13,746 bases of DNA from Alphaproteobacteria bacterium (GTDB taxonomy: Bacteria > Pseudomonadota > Alphaproteobacteria > SMXP01): contig JANQLI010000017.1 in the NCBI GenBank assembly GCA_028280675.1, positions 1-13,746 of the forward strand. The letters are read 5' to 3'. The notes under the pieces are model-generated. The model was not told where the DNA came from, searched no databases, and worked only from the letters and a program-made list of their open reading frames with translations. This document shows positions 12,586 through 13,746 of this stretch, piece by piece (positions within the stretch are counted from its first letter, which is position 1; each line of letters opens with the position of its first letter). The position numbers and the translations under genes are program-made.

Positions 12586-13746
12586 TTATTGAAACGCTTG
12601 CAGGTCCGTTTGCGCGCGACCGAGGATCAGTGCATGCACATCATGGGTTCCTTCATACGTGTTTACGGCTTCGAGATTCACCACATGGCGCATGACATGA
12701 AATTCGTCAGAAACGCCATTCCCACCGTGCATATCACGTGCATGGCGCGCGACATCTAAGGCCTTGCCACAGGAATTGCGTTTGATCAGCGAGATCAATT
12801 CCGGCGCGCATTTGTCTTCATCCATAAGGCGTCCCGCTTGCAAACAGCCAAGGAGACCTAAAGAGATGTCAGTTTGCATATCGGCAAGCTTCTTTTGAAT
12901 GAGCTGCATTTGCGCAAGCGGTTTGCCGAATTGTTTCCGATCTAACGTATAGGTGCGCGCCGCGTGCCAACAAAATTCCGCCGCCCCCAATGCGCCCCAG
13001 GCGATCCCATAACGCGCTTTGTTGAGACAGCCGAACGGACCTTTTAACCCTTGCACATTTGGCAAGATGTTATCTTCCGGGACAAAGACGTTGTCCATGA
13101 CGATTTCACCTGTCTCGGAGGCACGCAGTGACATCTTCCCTTCGATCTTCGGAGTGGAGAACCCCTCCATACCACGTTCGAGAATAAAGCCACGGATCAC
13201 CCCATTCAGTTTCGCCCAGACAATGGCGATGTCCGCAATGGGACTGTTCGTGATCCACATTTTATTGCCGGTGAGACGGTAACCCCCTTCCTCTTTCACA
13301 GCACGCGATGTCAGTGACCCCGGATCAGAGCCGGAATCAGGTTCGGTCAATCCAAAACACCCCACAATCTCGCCAGTGGCGAGGCGCGGCAAATATGTCT
13401 GTCGCTGCTCTTCCGAGCCATAGGTAAAGATCGGATGCATCACGAGAGAGGATTGCACGCTCATCGCTGAACGGTATCCGGAATCCACGCGCTCAACCTC
13501 CCGCGCAATTAATCCGTAAGCCACATGGTTCACGGCGGCACAACCGTAGTCCTCCGGCAAGGTACATCCCAAAAAGCCTTGCTCGCCCAATTCCGTCATG
13601 ATGGCGCGGTCAAACTCTTCTTTGCGGTTGGCTTCGAGGATGCGGGGAAACAAACGGTCCTGACAAAAGGCGCGCGCACTTTCGGCAATCAGGCGCTCAT
13701 CTTCGGTCAGCTCATGCTGCATCAGAAAAGGGTCATCCCAGGAAAA
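12586..13746 (-). CDS. gcdH: Glutaryl-CoA dehydrogenase, 5' end beyond the window
   Basis: Acyl-CoA dehydrogenase family flavoenzyme. The sequence is close throughout to human/bacterial glutaryl-CoA dehydrogenase: REVERVDSGYRSAMSVQSS, GCFGLTEPDSGSDPGS, WITNSPIADIAIVWA, ARYGIAWGALGAAEFCWHAA, and AVNTYEGTHDVHALILGRA with the catalytic Glu in TYEGTHD. The Glu and Arg of ERVDSGYR match human Glu87 and Arg94, the residues linked with the decarboxylating form that makes crotonyl-CoA from glutaryl-CoA in lysine/tryptophan breakdown. The ATG at 13720-13722 is probably not the start: the frame stays open to the window end and reads FSWDDPFL before it, matching the family's usual N-terminal segment (DW-DPF-L), so the true start lies outside. 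It converges on the aminotransferase gene. Confidence 0.92.
   Translation of the reverse strand, partial: FSWDDPFLMQHELTEDERLIAESARAFCQDRLFPRILEANRKEEFDRAIMTELGEQGFLGCTLPEDYGCAAVNHVAYGLIAREVERVDSGYRSAMSVQSSLVMHPIFTYGSEEQRQTYLPRLATGEIVGCFGLTEPDSGSDPGSLTSRAVKEEGGYRLTGNKMWITNSPIADIAIVWAKLNGVIRGFILERGMEGFSTPKIEGKMSLRASETGEIVMDNVFVPEDNILPNVQGLKGPFGCLNKARYGIAWGALGAAEFCWHAARTYTLDRKQFGKPLAQMQLIQKKLADMQTDISLGLLGCLQAGRLMDEDKCAPELISLIKRNSCGKALDVARHARDMHGGNGVSDEFHVMRHVVNLEAVNTYEGTHDVHALILGRAQTDLQAFQ

Overview
The window looks like chromosomal DNA of a moderately AT-leaning alphaproteobacterium. The main support is a set of genes matching the Rhodobacter-type furan/branched fatty acid locus: a COG2907 flavoprotein, a DUF1365 protein, a GPH-type transporter and a Cfa-like methyltransferase. 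A decarboxylating-type glutaryl-CoA dehydrogenase and a class IV PLP D-amino acid aminotransferase fit but are less specific. I cannot name the genus. I see no rRNA, tRNA, CRISPR array, transposase or integrase.

Region 1 (1-4894) is a surface-glycan block. The 3' part of a polysaccharide deacetylase gene (+) runs into the window and meets, stop codon on stop codon, a minus-strand set: a GT-C type integral membrane glycosyltransferase (515-2119), a UDP-galactopyranose-mutase-like FAD protein (2376-3836) and a membrane-anchored GT2 glycosyltransferase (3833-4894). The last two overlap by 4 bp. The GT2 gene has no normal start codon in frame and may carry a one-base frameshift at its 5' end. A near-perfect 21-bp palindrome lies just upstream of it. 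A gene-poor stretch of about 550 bp (4895-5449) follows.

Region 2 (5450-10454) is a lipid-modification locus. On the minus strand, in transcription order, are a COG2907 flavin-dependent oxidoreductase, a DUF1365 protein and a cation-coupled GPH/MelB-like transporter, with coupled or 13-bp junctions that imply one operon. Divergent on the plus strand is a Cfa-family SAM methyltransferase that appears to lack two residues of the classical cyclopropane synthase bicarbonate site. By gene content and order this resembles the R. sphaeroides RSP1089-1091 operon plus a UfaM-like methylase, so membrane furan (or methyl-branched) fatty acid synthesis is the best reading. A TGATCC element upstream of the operon could be a -35 for the singlet-oxygen sigma factor (RpoE/ChrR type), but neither regulator gene is in the window.

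Region 3 (10482-13746) is mixed: a small DUF2892-like membrane protein, an exported CpcT/CpeT-family protein (a family named for phycobilin lyases, with no phycobiliprotein gene here), a D-amino acid aminotransferase (+), and glutaryl-CoA dehydrogenase (-), whose 5' end lies beyond the window edge.
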